This document shows positions 1 to 12,851 of a stretch of DNA of 64,000 nt, in pieces (positions within the stretch are counted from its first letter, which is position 1; each line of letters opens with the position of its first letter). Both the position numbers and the translations under genes were made by a program. The DNA is taken from NCBI GenBank assembly GCA_019636175.1, contig JAHBYC010000012.1, positions 17,115-81,114 on the forward strand. The letters are read 5' to 3'. The DNA is from Caulobacter sp. GTDB lineage: Bacteria; Pseudomonadota; Alphaproteobacteria; Caulobacterales; Caulobacteraceae. A model generated the notes under the pieces. The model was not told the origin of the DNA. It saw only the letters and a program-made list of their open reading frames with translations, and ran no database searches.

Positions 1-1077
1 GCGCACGGTGTGGACGATGCGGGCGTCGGGGAACAGCCGCTTGATCAGCCCGACATGCAGGAAGTTGTCGGGCCGCTTGTCGGTGATCCGGACGGCCTCG
101 GGGAACAGGGCCCGCAGGGCGTCCAGATAGCCGTTCGCCAGACCCGTCAGATCGCCCGGACCGAGATGCGGCAGGGAGGCGGGCCAGGGTGAGAGCCGCC
201 GCACCATGGCCGGCAGAAGGTCCAGCTCGCCGCCGGAGGTTACGTCCGGGTGACTGGCCAGGACCTGTTCGGCCAGGGTGGAGCCCGAGCGGAACATGCC
301 GCAGATGAATATCGGCGGCGGGCGATCCGCGGCGGCCGCGGGCGAAGGGCCGTCCGACAGGGGAAAGGCGGCGATCAGACTGTCGACCAGACGTTCCTGG
401 GCGGCGCGGTCATAGCGGGCCCGGCCCTGGGCGGCCGCCCGGCTGAAATCGTTGGCCTGGCGATAGGCCTCGAACGCCGGATCGAAGGCGCCGGCGCCGT
501 CGAGCAGGCGGCCAAGGGAAAAGGCGAGGCTGGCGCGGTCTTCGGCCGCCAGGCCCGGGCGGACGATGGCCTGGCGCAGGCGTCCGATCATCGGATCGTC
601 GGCCCCGGTCGCCGCCGACAGGCCGGCGGTGCGGGCCAGGGCCTCGGGATGGCCGGGATCCAGGGCGAGAATGCGGGCGTAGGCGTCCAGCGCCGCGGCC
701 TTGCGTCCGCGATCCTCGTGCAGGTTTCCCAGGTTGAGCAGCGCCGGGACGTAGCGCGGATTGAGTTTCAGAGCCGCCGCCAGTTCCCGCTCGGCGTCTT
801 CGGGGCGGCGCAGGTCGTCGGCGTAGATGACCCCGCGATTGAGGTGGACCTCCTCCGGTCCGCTGACCCGGCGGCCCAGCGCCTGCTGATAGGAGGCCAG
901 GGCGGCGTCGAACCGGCCGGCGCGGCGTTGCAGCAGGGCCAGATTGTACCAGCTGTCGGGCAGATCGGGATGGCGGGCCAGCAGCCGCTCATAGGCCGCC
1001 TCGGCCTCACGATCACGGCCGGCGCGTCGCAGGGCGGCCGCCTCGCCGAGCAGGGTTTCCAGGGATGAATCCGCCAT
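1..1077 (-). CDS. TPR-repeat sulfotransferase (3' part outside window)
   Basis: The minus frame is open from an ATG at 1077 (MADSSLETLLGEAAALRRAG) to base 1, giving 359 residues without a stop, so the C-terminus lies outside the window. Residues ~1-145 are tetratricopeptide repeats (for example 'PDSWYNLALLQRRAGRFDAA' and 'VPALLNLGNLHEDRGRKAAA'). Residues ~270-359 start a sulfotransferase domain: 'IFICGMFRSGSTLAEQVLASHP' is the PAPS-binding loop, and 'ITDKRPDNFLHVGLI' followed by 'DARIVHTVR' is the usual continuation. The family transfers sulfate from PAPS to hydroxyl groups; the acceptor cannot be told here. TPR-sulfotransferase fusions are frequent in Caulobacterales. Confidence 0.85.
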   Translation of the reverse strand, partial: MADSSLETLLGEAAALRRAGRDREAEAAYERLLARHPDLPDSWYNLALLQRRAGRFDAALASYQQALGRRVSGPEEVHLNRGVIYADDLRRPEDAERELAAALKLNPRYVPALLNLGNLHEDRGRKAAALDAYARILALDPGHPEALARTAGLSAATGADDPMIGRLRQAIVRPGLAAEDRASLAFSLGRLLDGAGAFDPAFEAYRQANDFSRAAAQGRARYDRAAQERLVDSLIAAFPLSDGPSPAAAADRPPPIFICGMFRSGSTLAEQVLASHPDVTSGGELDLLPAMVRRLSPWPASLPHLGPGDLTGLANGYLDALRALFPEAVRITDKRPDNFLHVGLIKRLFPDARIVHTVR

Positions 1078-1130
1078 GGCGGCATTAAGGGGAATTTGGC
1101 GGGGGCCTCAAGCGGAGAGCGGCCTCAGGG

Positions 1131-1280
1131 TCAGCGGCCGTCGAGGGAAACGCGCGCCGCCATGGCCGAAGGTTCCGGCTCGCAGGAAGCCAGGACCAGT
1201 TGCGCCGCCATGAGACAGAGGATCGCGAACGCGGCGCGTTGGAGCCGTTTTGAGACAAAAATGAAGGTATCAAGGGCCAT
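1131..1280 (-). CDS. small single-span membrane or exported protein
   Basis: This 49-residue frame starts MALDTFIFVSKRLQRAAFAI. It has one hydrophobic stretch (about residues 14-31) ending in an Ala-Ser-Cys that resembles a weak lipobox, followed by a short polar tail. The start at 1280 is chosen because GGGAG lies upstream of it; a TTG at 1319 would add 13 residues. It is transcribed divergently from the ATP-grasp-like gene at 1422. I do not recognise the family, and short length makes the call uncertain. Confidence 0.35.
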   Translation of the reverse strand: MALDTFIFVSKRLQRAAFAILCLMAAQLVLASCEPEPSAMAARVSLDGR

Positions 1281-1421
1281 CGCGCGAAAACTCCCACTGT
1301 TTTGGCGGGTCAGGCGCAACTTTCGGGCCGATCACGCACGCCTCGCGGGCAAGTCGTTTGTGCGTGATGCGAATTAGCCTAATTAACGATCCCGAGGCGC
1401 CGCGGGGGCGCGGAGTAGTTC

Positions 1422-2351
1422 ATGGCGGGATCGTTCTGGGGTTCCGATTTCGCTTTTTCGGGCGGGCGGATCAGGGTGCACAAGACGGGGGTGGACATGC
1501 CCCTGGACGGCGCCCTCGTGGCCGAAGCCGTGATCTGGTTCATCTATTTCGTGCCGGTGCGGCTGAAGGCGGCCTGGACCGGGATGGTGCGACCCGGCCC
1601 GCGCGTCTGGTTCGCGCCGGACCGGCCCCGTCCCTGGTATCTCGTCTGGGCCGCGGCGGCCTGGTCGGGGGCGAGGATCGCCCGCACGCCGGACGAGGCC
1701 CAGGCGGCCTTCTATTTCGACGACAGCGCGCGAGGCTCGCCGCCCAACGCCGGTCCGCACCGCCGCTTCAACTGGGGCTGCACGGACGTGACCAAGAGCC
1801 ATGTGGCCAGGGTGTTCGAGCAGACCTTCGGCTACGCCCTTGCCGTCGATCCGACGACCGCCTCCGGGCCGCTGGTGGAAAAGGGCGAGGACAACGGCGT
1901 GCATGACGGCCGCATTGTCCAGGCGCCCTGCCCCGCCCTGCCGGGCAAGACCTATCAGAAGCTGATCGACAACACCGAGGGGGACCTGGTCGCCGACCTG
2001 CGCACCCCCTGCGTCGGCGGTCGGCCGGTGACCGTCTTCATCAAGCGGCGACCGACCTCGGTGCGGTTCGGCAACCACAATACGGCCGTCAGCCTGACCA
2101 CCCCGCAGGCGGTGTTTTCCCCCGAGGAACTGCGGACCATCGAGGCCTTCTGCAAGGCGATGGCGCTGGACTGGGGCGGGCTGGACATCCTGCGGGACAA
2201 GGATGGCCGGCTCTATGTGGTAGACGTCAACAAGACCGACATGGGGCCGCCCATCAGCCTGCCGTTGCGCGACAAATTGAGTGCAACACGCTTGCTCGCG
2301 ACGGCATTCCTCGGTCTTATCAACAGCGAATCCGGGGCGGACGCCGAATGA
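1422..2351 (+). CDS. ATP-grasp-like protein
   Basis: The protein has 309 residues and no recognised named homologue. Its last third reads like the metal/nucleotide-binding half of an ATP-grasp enzyme: 'MALDWGGLDILRDKDGRLYVVDVNKTDMGPP' has the acidic D..D.....V.DVN arrangement that binds ATP-Mg. 'FIKRRPTSVRFGNHNTAV' upstream may be the basic ATP-contacting strand. The start is supported by GGAG eight bases before the ATG. Its last codon overlaps the ATG of the metallo-hydrolase (ATGA), so the two are probably translated together. Substrate is unknown; a ligase joining a carboxylate to an amine would fit the fold. Confidence 0.6.
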   Translation: MAGSFWGSDFAFSGGRIRVHKTGVDMPLDGALVAEAVIWFIYFVPVRLKAAWTGMVRPGPRVWFAPDRPRPWYLVWAAAAWSGARIARTPDEAQAAFYFDDSARGSPPNAGPHRRFNWGCTDVTKSHVARVFEQTFGYALAVDPTTASGPLVEKGEDNGVHDGRIVQAPCPALPGKTYQKLIDNTEGDLVADLRTPCVGGRPVTVFIKRRPTSVRFGNHNTAVSLTTPQAVFSPEELRTIEAFCKAMALDWGGLDILRDKDGRLYVVDVNKTDMGPPISLPLRDKLSATRLLATAFLGLINSESGADAE

Positions 2352-3241
2352 TACCGTTCGTAAGAGAGATCGAGTTCGAGTACGGGGCGTGTGATCGCGT
2401 TTCCCCGCTGATCCGCCGCGTGGTCGCCAACAATGCCGGCCCGTTCACCTACAAGGGCACCGGCACCTACATCATCGGCAACGGCGATGTGGCGGTGATC
2501 GACCCCGGCCCGGACATGGACGATCATCTGGAGGCCCTGCTGGCGGCGACGGCCGGAGAGCGGATCACCCATATCTTCGTGACCCACAATCACGCCGACC
2601 ATTCCCCCCTCGCCCGCCCGCTGGCCGAACGGACCGGGGCGACCATCTACGCCTGCGCCAAGGCCGGCGTTCCGACCGAGTCGGAAGTGCGGATGGAGGC
2701 GGGGGACGATCGCAGCTTCAGACCCGACGTCGGCCTCTGCGAGGGCGGGCTGTTCAAGGGCGGCGACTGGACCATCGAGGCCATCCCGACCCCCGGCCAC
2801 ACCTCCAACCACCTCTGCTACGCCCTGCTGGAAGAGAACGCCCTGTTCTCCGGCGACCACATCATGGGTTGGTCGACCACGGTGATCAGTCCGCCGGACG
2901 GCGACATGGGCGACTATTTCGACAGTCTCGACAAGATCAAGGCGCGGGAGTTCTCGACCCTGTGGCCGACGCATGGACCGCCGGTCACCGACCCCGCGCC
3001 GTTCATCCAGGCCTATATCGAACACCGCCGCGCCCGCGAGTCCCAGATCCTGGCCGCCGTCGGCGATGGCCTGTCGCGCATCAAGGTCATGGTGCCGGTG
3101 CTCTACAAGGACGTCGATTCCCGGCTGCACCCCGCCGCGGCCCATTCGGTCATGGCCCACATGATCCAGCTGGTGAAGGACGGCCGGGTGCTTTGCGACG
3201 GCGCGCCCACCCTCGACAGCGACTATCGCCTGGCCGGCTGA
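2348..3241 (+). CDS. metallo-beta-lactamase-fold hydrolase (LACTB2/glyoxalase II-like)
   Basis: The 297-residue protein carries a full set of metal ligands: H80-x-H82-x-D84-H85 ('THNHADH'), H151 ('PGHTSNH'), D170 ('SGDHIMGW') and H209 ('WPTHGPP'). This pattern is that of binuclear zinc hydrolases. The C-terminal helical part after residue ~215, with 'HRRARESQI', resembles the winged-helix tail of LACTB2-type enzymes, which act on thioesters or RNA. It shares a 4-bp overlap with the upstream ATP-grasp-like gene. No signal peptide is seen, so it is cytoplasmic. The exact substrate is not inferable. Confidence 0.85.
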   Translation: MIPFVREIEFEYGACDRVSPLIRRVVANNAGPFTYKGTGTYIIGNGDVAVIDPGPDMDDHLEALLAATAGERITHIFVTHNHADHSPLARPLAERTGATIYACAKAGVPTESEVRMEAGDDRSFRPDVGLCEGGLFKGGDWTIEAIPTPGHTSNHLCYALLEENALFSGDHIMGWSTTVISPPDGDMGDYFDSLDKIKAREFSTLWPTHGPPVTDPAPFIQAYIEHRRARESQILAAVGDGLSRIKVMVPVLYKDVDSRLHPAAAHSVMAHMIQLVKDGRVLCDGAPTLDSDYRLAG

Positions 3242-3243
3242 TC

Positions 3244-3270
3244 CCGGCCGCCGGCGCGCCTGGCGGCCGG
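3244..3270. terminator. possible bidirectional terminator hairpin
   Basis: A perfect 9-bp inverted repeat (CCGGCCGCC, 9-nt loop, GGCGGCCGG) sits in the 42-bp gap between two convergent genes. There is no T-run, so function is inferred from position only. Confidence 0.35.
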
Positions 3271-3283
3271 CGACCGGACGTGG

Positions 3284-6577
<3,294 letters not shown>

Positions 6578-6656
6578 ACTTGATCTTCCCTTGTCGTGGA
6601 GCTCCCTGAACCGCCCAAGCTAGTGGTCGCCGCGGGCTTAGGCAAACGGGCGCCTC

Positions 6657-7031
6657 CTACGGGCGAACCTCGGGATCAGGCTGTTCCAGAATGATACAGA
6701 CCGGCCGGGGAACGCCGGCCCTGATGGTGGTGAGGTCAAAGCGGTCTCCGGCCGGCCCCGCCAGGGACGGCGAGAGCGCCTCAAGCGACCCGCCCGACCA
6801 GCCGGCGACCAGATCGCCTGGGCGCAACCCGGCCCTCGCGGCCGGTCCCAGAGGCTCCAGCATCACGATCCGCCAGGCCGCTCCATCCCGCGCCAGTTCA
6901 ACGCCGGACCAACCCGGGGTCTCGCCGACCGGATCGACTGCATCAACCTCAGCCGCCAGGACCGGGGCGGCCGTAGCCAAAAGGCCCCCAGCGGCCAGGG
7001 TGACGATCATCGCCCGACGCGATCGGTCCAT
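6657..7031 (-). CDS. small exported PDZ-domain protein
   Basis: The 124-residue protein has an N-terminal signal peptide (basic MDRSRR, hydrophobic core, 'APVLAAE' cleavage-like end near residue 27). One PDZ fold covers most of the rest: 'PLGPAARAGLRPGDLVAGWSG' is the typical carboxylate-binding and helix segment. No protease domain is attached. It should be periplasmic and act by binding C-terminal peptides, though the partner is unknown. It lies 80 bp upstream of the ligase-DUF1499 gene's start region on the same strand and may be its operon neighbour. Confidence 0.7.
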   Translation of the reverse strand: MDRSRRAMIVTLAAGGLLATAAPVLAAEVDAVDPVGETPGWSGVELARDGAAWRIVMLEPLGPAARAGLRPGDLVAGWSGGSLEALSPSLAGPAGDRFDLTTIRAGVPRPVCIILEQPDPEVRP

Positions 7032-7104
7032 GCGTGGCTTCGGCTCCGGGGGTCTGAAAACCCCACTGTGCGCACAGGAGGCGCATGGTCAACCGCCAAC
7101 CGGG

Positions 7105-8634
7105 TCAGGCGTTCAGCCGCCTGACCAGGGCTTCGGCGGCGGGTTCGAAGGCGCCGTCGGAATCCACCCGCCGCCAGGTCATCTCGCCCAGGTCGCGGGT
7201 CAACTGGCCATGCAGCACCGCGACATCGGCGTCGGATGCGTCACCGGTGCGATGGTTGATGCGTTGCTCCAGAAGCGGTTGCGGCGCCTCAAGCCACAGA
7301 CCTTCGAACGGAACGCCGGCGGCGGCGGCGACCCGGGCGGCAGCGGCGCGTTCCTCGGGCTTGAGGAAGACCGCGTCCAGAATCACCGCCCGGCCGGCGG
7401 CCAGCAGCGCCCCGGCGTTATCGAACATCTCTCCATAGACCCGCGGGCTGACCTCGGGGGCGTAGGCCTGGGCCGGCAGGCGGTCCAGCGGGCCCAGGCC
7501 CCACAGCCGCTTGCGGATCTCGTCGCTGCGCAGGATCACCGCCCCCGGCGCCGCGCCAAGACCCGGCGCGGCGATGCGGGCGAAGGTCGACTTGCCCGAA
7601 CCGGAGAGACCGCCAACCGCGACAAGGGCCGGCTTGACCGGGGTCAGGTGGGCGATGGCCGCCGACAGATAGGCCCGCGCCGCGTCATCGTCGCCGCCGT
7701 GAGCCTGGACATGGCAACGCACGCCGGCGCGCACGGACAGGGCCAGCGGCAGGGCTTCGAGACCCCGCCACAGGCCGCCGGGCAGCCGCCGCGCCCCCTC
7801 GTCCAGCCAGGCGGACAGCACCCGGACCGCGGCATCGCGGCGGCGACGGAAGTCAAGGTCCATCAGCAGGAAGGCGACGTCGTAGAGGATGTCGATTTCC
7901 GACAGGGTGTCGTTGAACTCGATGCAGTCGAACAGGATCGGCCGGCCATCTTCCAGCAGGATGTTGCCCAGGTGCAGGTCCCCGTGACAGCGGCGCACCC
8001 ACCCGCCCTCGAGCCGGTCGGACAGCAGGCCCTCCAGCCTGTCGCGCTCGGCGTCGGTGGCGGCGATAAGGGCCTCGACCGGTTCGCGACCCAGACGGGG
8101 GGCGAGGTCCTTCAGGAGGGCGGCGTTGGAGCGGATCGTGTAGCTCATTCCGCCGCCCGGCTCGGCCTTGCCGGCGACCGGCGCATCGGCATGGAAGCGG
8201 GCGACGGCCCGACCCAGCTGGTCGGCGAGGTCGCCATCGACCGCATAGGGCTGTTCAGCCAGCACCGCATTCTCGTCGAACCGGCGCATCTCCAGCACCG
8301 ACTCGATGACCTCGCCCTCCCCGTCCAGTTCAAGCCCGCCATCGGCGGTGCGGGTCACGGCTCCCACCCGGCGGTAGATGTCCGGCGCGGCGGCCCGGTT
8401 GAAGGCCAGCTCCCGTTCCAGCGCCCAGTGGCGCAAGGCGCGGGTCTCGTAGTTCAGGAAGCCGAAATTGACCGGCCGCTTGACCTTCAGGGCCAGATCG
8501 CCGGTCAGATAGACCCGGGCGCAGCTGGTTTCGATGACCCGGTCGGCGCGCGCGCCCAGCCAGGCGGTCACCTCGGCTTCCTGCAGGGCTTCCAGGCGGG
8601 CGGTTTCGGCGTTCGCGGCGGACGATATGGTCAT
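7105..8634 (-). CDS. bifunctional aminoglycoside-phosphotransferase-like / P-loop kinase protein
   Basis: The 509-residue protein has two kinase modules. Residues ~30-300 resemble the APH/choline kinase fold, with catalytic loop 'CHGDLHLGNIL' (D219, N224) and metal-binding 'LFDCIEFND' (D236). Residues ~336-509 are a P-loop kinase of the gluconokinase/Zeta-toxin type, with Walker A 'GLSGSGKST' (342-350) and 'ILRSDEIRKRLWG'. This architecture is a known conserved bacterial family annotated as 'bifunctional aminoglycoside phosphotransferase/ATP-binding protein'; its physiological substrate is not established, and drug resistance should not be assumed. It is divergent from the TetR gene at 8740. 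Confidence 0.85.
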   Translation of the reverse strand: MTISSAANAETARLEALQEAEVTAWLGARADRVIETSCARVYLTGDLALKVKRPVNFGFLNYETRALRHWALERELAFNRAAAPDIYRRVGAVTRTADGGLELDGEGEVIESVLEMRRFDENAVLAEQPYAVDGDLADQLGRAVARFHADAPVAGKAEPGGGMSYTIRSNAALLKDLAPRLGREPVEALIAATDAERDRLEGLLSDRLEGGWVRRCHGDLHLGNILLEDGRPILFDCIEFNDTLSEIDILYDVAFLLMDLDFRRRRDAAVRVLSAWLDEGARRLPGGLWRGLEALPLALSVRAGVRCHVQAHGGDDDAARAYLSAAIAHLTPVKPALVAVGGLSGSGKSTFARIAAPGLGAAPGAVILRSDEIRKRLWGLGPLDRLPAQAYAPEVSPRVYGEMFDNAGALLAAGRAVILDAVFLKPEERAAAARVAAAAGVPFEGLWLEAPQPLLEQRINHRTGDASDADVAVLHGQLTRDLGEMTWRRVDSDGAFEPAAEALVRRLNA

Positions 8635-8739
8635 CGGGCGTCCATATCACAGGCAATCTTCGCCCGTCCTCTCGCCGTTCCCTTGCGAGGCGAACCCTTT
8701 CGCGGCAAGGGAGAGAGATCAACGTTCACTCGAGGGGTC

Positions 8740-9366
8740 ATGGACGCAAAGCCTGAAGGCCGGCGCTCCGAGCGCAAGCGCCGCGACATTCTTCTGGCCG
8801 GCCGCGCGGTGTTCCTGCGCGAAGGCTATGCGGGCGCCGGCATGGAGGCGGTCGCGAGGGAGGCGGGCGCCTCGACGGCGACGCTGTACGCCCATTTTCC
8901 CAGCAAGTCGGACCTGTTCGCGGCGGTGGTCGAGGACGCCGTGGCCGAGCTGGCCCATGACGTCGAACAGACCCGCGCCGAGGTCGGCGGCGCCCGCGAA
9001 CGGCTGATGGCCTTCGCCACCGCCTACGCCCGCTTCTACAGCGACCCGGTGTCACGGGCGGTGTTCCGGATGGTCATGGGTGAGCGGCGCCGCGTCACCG
9101 ACCTTGCGGACTACTTCCGCAGGCGCTCGCGCATGACCCTTGGCGGCAGCGCCATCACCATCATCGGCCAGCTGGTCGAGGAGGGCCTGCTGACCGTCGA
9201 AAAGCCGGCCTGGGCCGCCGGCCAGCTTCTGGGCATGATCGAACACACCACCCTGGTCTACGGCCTTGTCGCCGGAGACGAGAAACTGCCCATGCGGCCG
9301 CTGGATACGATCTGCGCCGACGCCGTTGAGACCTTCCTGGCCCGCTACGGCGCGGTCGCCGCCTGA
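8740..9366 (+). CDS. TetR/AcrR family transcriptional regulator
   Basis: The 208-residue protein begins with a TetR DNA-binding domain: 'RRDILLAGRAVFLREGYAGAGMEAVAREAGASTATLYAHFPSKSDLF' contains the helix-turn-helix and the characteristic Y-x-H/Y-F motif. The rest is the variable ligand-binding, dimerising domain. The ATG at 8740 was chosen because it is where family similarity starts; the reading frame is open far upstream but that part lies antisense to the kinase gene. It probably represses a neighbouring or unlinked gene; the only divergent partner is the APH/P-loop kinase gene 105 bp away. Confidence 0.85.
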   Translation: MDAKPEGRRSERKRRDILLAGRAVFLREGYAGAGMEAVAREAGASTATLYAHFPSKSDLFAAVVEDAVAELAHDVEQTRAEVGGARERLMAFATAYARFYSDPVSRAVFRMVMGERRRVTDLADYFRRRSRMTLGGSAITIIGQLVEEGLLTVEKPAWAAGQLLGMIEHTTLVYGLVAGDEKLPMRPLDTICADAVETFLARYGAVAA

Positions 9367-9385
9367 CGGCGGCGCCTCGGACGCC

Positions 9386-10051
9386 TCAGGGGAACAACCG
9401 CGAGGTCGTCCAGCCGCCGTCCGAGCGGGTGAAGACCAGCCGCTCGTGAAGGCGGAAGGGCCTGTCGCGCCAGAACTCGATGGCCTGGGGCCGGACCCGG
9501 AAGCCGGACCAGTGCGGCGGACGGGGCACCTTTCCCAGCCCGAACTTCAGACCCATCTCGGCGACGCGCTTTTCGAGCGCGAACCGGTCGACCATCGGTC
9601 GCGACTGGTCCGAGGCCCAGGCGCCCAGCTGACTGTGGCGGGCGCGGGTGGCGTGATAGGCGTCGGCCTCCGCCTCGCTGACCGGTTCGACCGCGCCGCG
9701 AACGCGGACCTGCCGACGCAGGCTTTTCCAATGGAACAGCAGGGCCGCCCTGGGATTGGCCGCCAGCTCCCGCCCCTTGGCGCTCTCCAGGTTGGTGTAG
9801 AAGGTGAAGCCCTCGGGACTGACATCCTTGAGCAGGACCATCCGCGCGTCGGGCAGGCCGTCGGCGTCGACGGTCGCCAGGGTCATGGCGTTGGCGTCAT
9901 TGGGCTCGCTGTCCACCGCCGCCTTCAGCCAGGTCTCGAACAGCTGGAACGGATCGGCCTCCGGCAGCAGGGGCAACGGTTCGGCGGCGGCGACCTGGGC
10001 GACGTAGTCGTCGGCGCTGGGCGAGGCGGGGATCAGGGGGGCTTTGGCCAT
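9386..10051 (-). CDS. pdxH: pyridoxamine 5'-phosphate oxidase
   Basis: The 221-residue protein matches PdxH throughout: '[24 protein letters not shown]' (FMN phosphate contacts), '[27 protein letters not shown]', 'ASDQSRPM' and the conserved ending '[26 protein letters not shown]...W...RLFP'. It oxidises pyridoxine or pyridoxamine 5'-phosphate to pyridoxal 5'-phosphate using FMN and oxygen, the last step of vitamin B6 synthesis and salvage. It is cytoplasmic and homodimeric in the family. It is convergent with the TetR gene and divergent from the DnaJ-domain gene. Confidence 0.95.
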   Translation of the reverse strand: MAKAPLIPASPSADDYVAQVAAAEPLPLLPEADPFQLFETWLKAAVDSEPNDANAMTLATVDADGLPDARMVLLKDVSPEGFTFYTNLESAKGRELAANPRAALLFHWKSLRRQVRVRGAVEPVSEAEADAYHATRARHSQLGAWASDQSRPMVDRFALEKRVAEMGLKFGLGKVPRPPHWSGFRVRPQAIEFWRDRPFRLHERLVFTRSDGGWTTSRLFP

Positions 10052-10153
10052 GGCGGCTATGTAGACCCGGCGCCCCCGTCCGTCATCCGTCCAGCAGGCT
10101 TAACCTCGAATTGACTCTGTGCCCCCACAGTTGCGGCAAAAGAACATGGGGCC

Positions 10154-10861
10154 ATGATGGTGGCGAGGACAGACAGGGAGCGCCGCGAGGCGCTGGCGCG
10201 GCTTGGGCTGCGCGCGGAGCCTGACGCGGCCGGGCTGCGGGCGGCCTTTCGCCAGGCCGTCAAGGCGACCCACCCCGACCGACCCGGCGGCGACGCCGAG
10301 AGCCTGCGGGCGGTCGTCGCCGCCTATGAGTTGCTCAAGGCCTCGCCCGACGTACAACCGTCGCCGCCATCGGCGATCGCGCCGGCCGCAAGCGCCGAGA
10401 CCGACACCCTGACCATCACCCCGGCCCTTGCCGCTTCCGGCGGCGAGGTGATGGTCACTCTGGCCGACGGCCGGCGCCTGAAGGTCGGCCTGCCGGCGGG
10501 GCTGAGAGCCGGCGACAGGGTGCGGGCGGGCGCCGCGATGCTGACCGTCGCCGTGCGCGGAGAATCTGGCCTGACCCTGCGCGGGGACGACCTCTGGCTG
10601 ACCACAGACCTGCCGGGCGACACCCCGCATGGCGGACGCCTGGACCTCGACACCCCCGGCGGCCCGCGCGAGATCTGGATCGGCCGCCGGGCCCTGGCGC
10701 GGGGCCTGGTGCGGCTGAGCGGTCAGGGCCTGCCCGCCCGGGGACCGCATGCGGCCGGTGATCTGTTCGTGCGTCTGCGCCCGGCCGCCCGGCCCGAGAG
10801 CGGCGCCCGCAGCCGCCTCCGCGCCTTTCAGGCCAACTGGACGCCGCAGGCGACGGCCTAG
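10154..10861 (+). CDS. DnaJ-domain protein with DnaJ C-terminal segment
   Basis: The 235-residue protein starts with a short J domain (residues ~10-65) that keeps the HPD motif (H40-P41-D42 in '[11 protein letters not shown]') needed to stimulate DnaK. Residues ~85-225 resemble the DnaJ/CbpA C-terminal substrate-binding beta domain ('[28 protein letters not shown]', '[11 protein letters not shown]'). There is no zinc finger and no full G/F linker, so it is a CbpA-like co-chaperone rather than DnaJ itself. aroC follows 85 bp downstream on the same strand. Confidence 0.8.
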   Translation: MMVARTDRERREALARLGLRAEPDAAGLRAAFRQAVKATHPDRPGGDAESLRAVVAAYELLKASPDVQPSPPSAIAPAASAETDTLTITPALAASGGEVMVTLADGRRLKVGLPAGLRAGDRVRAGAAMLTVAVRGESGLTLRGDDLWLTTDLPGDTPHGGRLDLDTPGGPREIWIGRRALARGLVRLSGQGLPARGPHAAGDLFVRLRPAARPESGARSRLRAFQANWTPQATA

Positions 10862-10946
10862 CGGCGCTGCGGCTTGTCCTTGCCGGGCCTTTGGACCGAT
10901 AACCGGGTTCCCTCTTCGAGCCGCTCTCTCTAAGAGCCAGTCCACC

Positions 10947-12014
10947 ATGTCGCACAACACCTTCGGCCACCTGTTCCGCGTCACCACCTGGGGCGAAAGC
11001 CATGGGCCGGCGCTCGGCTGCGTCGTCGATGGCTGCCCTCCCGGGATCGCCCTGGAGGAAGCCGACATCCAGACCTTCCTGGACCAGCGGAAGCCCGGCC
11101 AGAGCCGTCATGTCACCCAGAGGCGCGAGAGCGATACGGTGCGGATCCTGTCCGGGGTCTTCGAAGGGGTCACGACCGGGACGCCGATCTCCCTGATGAT
11201 CGAGAATGAGGACCAGAGGTCGAAGGACTACGGCGAGATCGCCCATGCCTTCCGGCCCGGCCACGCCGACTACAGCTACATCGCCAAATACGGTCGTCGG
11301 GACTACCGCGGCGGCGGACGCTCCAGCGCCCGCGAAACCGCCGCCCGGGTCGCCGCCGGGGCTATCGCCCGCAAGGTGATATCCGGGGTGACCGTGCGCG
11401 GGGCCCTGGTCCAGGTTGGGCCCCATGCGATCGATGAGTCCCGCTGGGACTGGAACCAGACCGGCCAGAACAGCTTCTGGTCGCCGGACGCCGAGGCGGC
11501 GACGCTGTGGGACAGCTATCTGGACACGGTGCGGAAAGCGGGCTCCTCCACCGGCGCCATCGTCCATGTCGAGGCCGAGGGCGTGCCCGCCGGCTGGGGC
11601 GCCCCCCTCTATGGCAAGCTCGACGCCGAGCTGGCCGGGGCGCTGATGTCGATCAACGCCGCCAAGGGCGTGGAGATCGGCGCCGGGTTCGCCGCCGCCG
11701 CCCTGTCCGGCGAGGAGAACGCCGACGAGATGCGGGCGGGCAATGACGGTCCGATGTTCCTCAGCAACAAGGCCGGGGGGGTTCTGGGCGGGATCAGCAC
11801 CGGCCAGCCGGTGACCGCCCGCGTCGCCTTCAAGCCCACCTCCTCGATCCTGACCCCGCGCCGCACCCTCAACGAGGCCGGCGAGGAAGTCGAACTGCGC
11901 ACCAAGGGCCGTCACGACCCCTGCGTCGGGGTGCGGGCCGTGCCGGTGGTCGAGGCGATGACCGCCTGTGTCCTGGCCGACGCCTTCCTGCGTCACCGAG
12001 CCCAAGTTGGCTGA
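10947..12014 (+). CDS. aroC: chorismate synthase
   Basis: The 355-residue protein is typical chorismate synthase: start '[33 protein letters not shown]', then '[23 protein letters not shown]', '[15 protein letters not shown]', '[19 protein letters not shown]' and '[17 protein letters not shown]'. It converts 5-enolpyruvylshikimate 3-phosphate to chorismate using reduced FMN, the final step of the shikimate pathway. Length is normal for the family (350-390). The start is the ATG that begins the conserved MS.NTFG motif. It is cytoplasmic and expected to be a housekeeping gene. Confidence 0.97.
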   Translation: MSHNTFGHLFRVTTWGESHGPALGCVVDGCPPGIALEEADIQTFLDQRKPGQSRHVTQRRESDTVRILSGVFEGVTTGTPISLMIENEDQRSKDYGEIAHAFRPGHADYSYIAKYGRRDYRGGGRSSARETAARVAAGAIARKVISGVTVRGALVQVGPHAIDESRWDWNQTGQNSFWSPDAEAATLWDSYLDTVRKAGSSTGAIVHVEAEGVPAGWGAPLYGKLDAELAGALMSINAAKGVEIGAGFAAAALSGEENADEMRAGNDGPMFLSNKAGGVLGGISTGQPVTARVAFKPTSSILTPRRTLNEAGEEVELRTKGRHDPCVGVRAVPVVEAMTACVLADAFLRHRAQVG

Positions 12015-12133
12015 AGTCCGCCCCCAGCCGACGATCCTGCCCGGAAAGTGACACACTAGCTGTTGCAATTTATCGATCGCTTCCTATCTGCTTCCTCGAT
12101 GGCGTCAACAACCCGCCAGATGGAGCTTGCACC

Positions 12134-12829
12134 ATGATCGACCGCCGCCCCTTCGCGCAGCTCGGCCATGCCAACCATGGCTGGCTGAACGCCCGCCACC
12201 ACTTCTCATTCGCCAACTGGCACGACCCGGCCCGCATGGGCTGGGGCGATCTGCGGGTCTGGAATGACGACGAGATCGCCGCCAAGTCCGGCTTTCCGCC
12301 GCATCCGCACGCCGACATGGAAATCATCACCTATGTTCGCACCGGCGCGATCACCCACCAGGACAGCCTGGGCAACACCGGCCGCACGGCGGCGGGCGAC
12401 GTTCAGGTGATGAGCGCGGGAACGGGCATCCGGCACGCTGAATACAATCTGGAAGACGAGACCACGACGCTGTTCCAGCTGTGGATCCAGCCGCGCACCC
12501 GCGGCGGCGAGCCGTCCTGGGGCGCCAAGCCCTTTCCGCGCCACGATCGCTCGGGTCGCTTTGTGCCCCTCGCCAGCGGCCTTGGTGACGACGGGGCCCT
12601 GCCGATCCGGGCCGAGGCCCGGGTGCTGGGCGCCACGCTGAAAGCCGGCGAGACCGCCAGCTACAGTCTGGCCGCCGGTCGCCACGCCTATCTGGTCAGC
12701 GCGGTCGGAGAGGTTGAGCTCAACGGCGTGCGGCTGGAACCCCGGGACGGAGCCGCGATCCGCGACGAGCCGGCGTTGACTGTGCGGGCAGTCACCGACG
12801 CGGAACTCGTTCTGGTTGATTCCCGGTAA
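12134..12829 (+). CDS. pirin family protein (YhhW-like)
   Basis: The 231-residue protein is a bicupin of the pirin family. It begins 'MIDRRPFAQLGHANHGWLNARHHFSFANWHDP' and contains the N-terminal cupin metal site in 'GFPPHPHADMEIITYVRTG' and 'MSAGTGIRHAEYN'. YhhW-type pirins have quercetin dioxygenase activity in vitro; the native role is unclear. It ends 22 bp before a strong intrinsic terminator, so it is probably a single-gene transcript or the last gene after aroC. Confidence 0.9.
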   Translation: MIDRRPFAQLGHANHGWLNARHHFSFANWHDPARMGWGDLRVWNDDEIAAKSGFPPHPHADMEIITYVRTGAITHQDSLGNTGRTAAGDVQVMSAGTGIRHAEYNLEDETTTLFQLWIQPRTRGGEPSWGAKPFPRHDRSGRFVPLASGLGDDGALPIRAEARVLGATLKAGETASYSLAAGRHAYLVSAVGEVELNGVRLEPRDGAAIRDEPALTVRAVTDAELVLVDSR

Positions 12830-12851
12830 ATTCTCGCTGCCCGACAAGATG

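Noticed and set aside
1365-1386. CtrA-like TTAA box upstream of the ATP-grasp-like gene
   Set aside because: The sequence has TTAG and TTAA with a 5-bp spacer rather than TTAA-N7-TTAA, so it does not fit the consensus.
7105-8634. Aminoglycoside resistance gene
   Set aside because: The phosphotransferase-like domain belongs to a fused housekeeping family of unknown substrate; similarity of fold alone does not support resistance.
6691-8739. Upstream extension of the TetR frame to 891 residues
   Set aside because: This part is antisense to the PDZ and kinase genes and has no domain; the TetR domain starts at the ATG at 8740.
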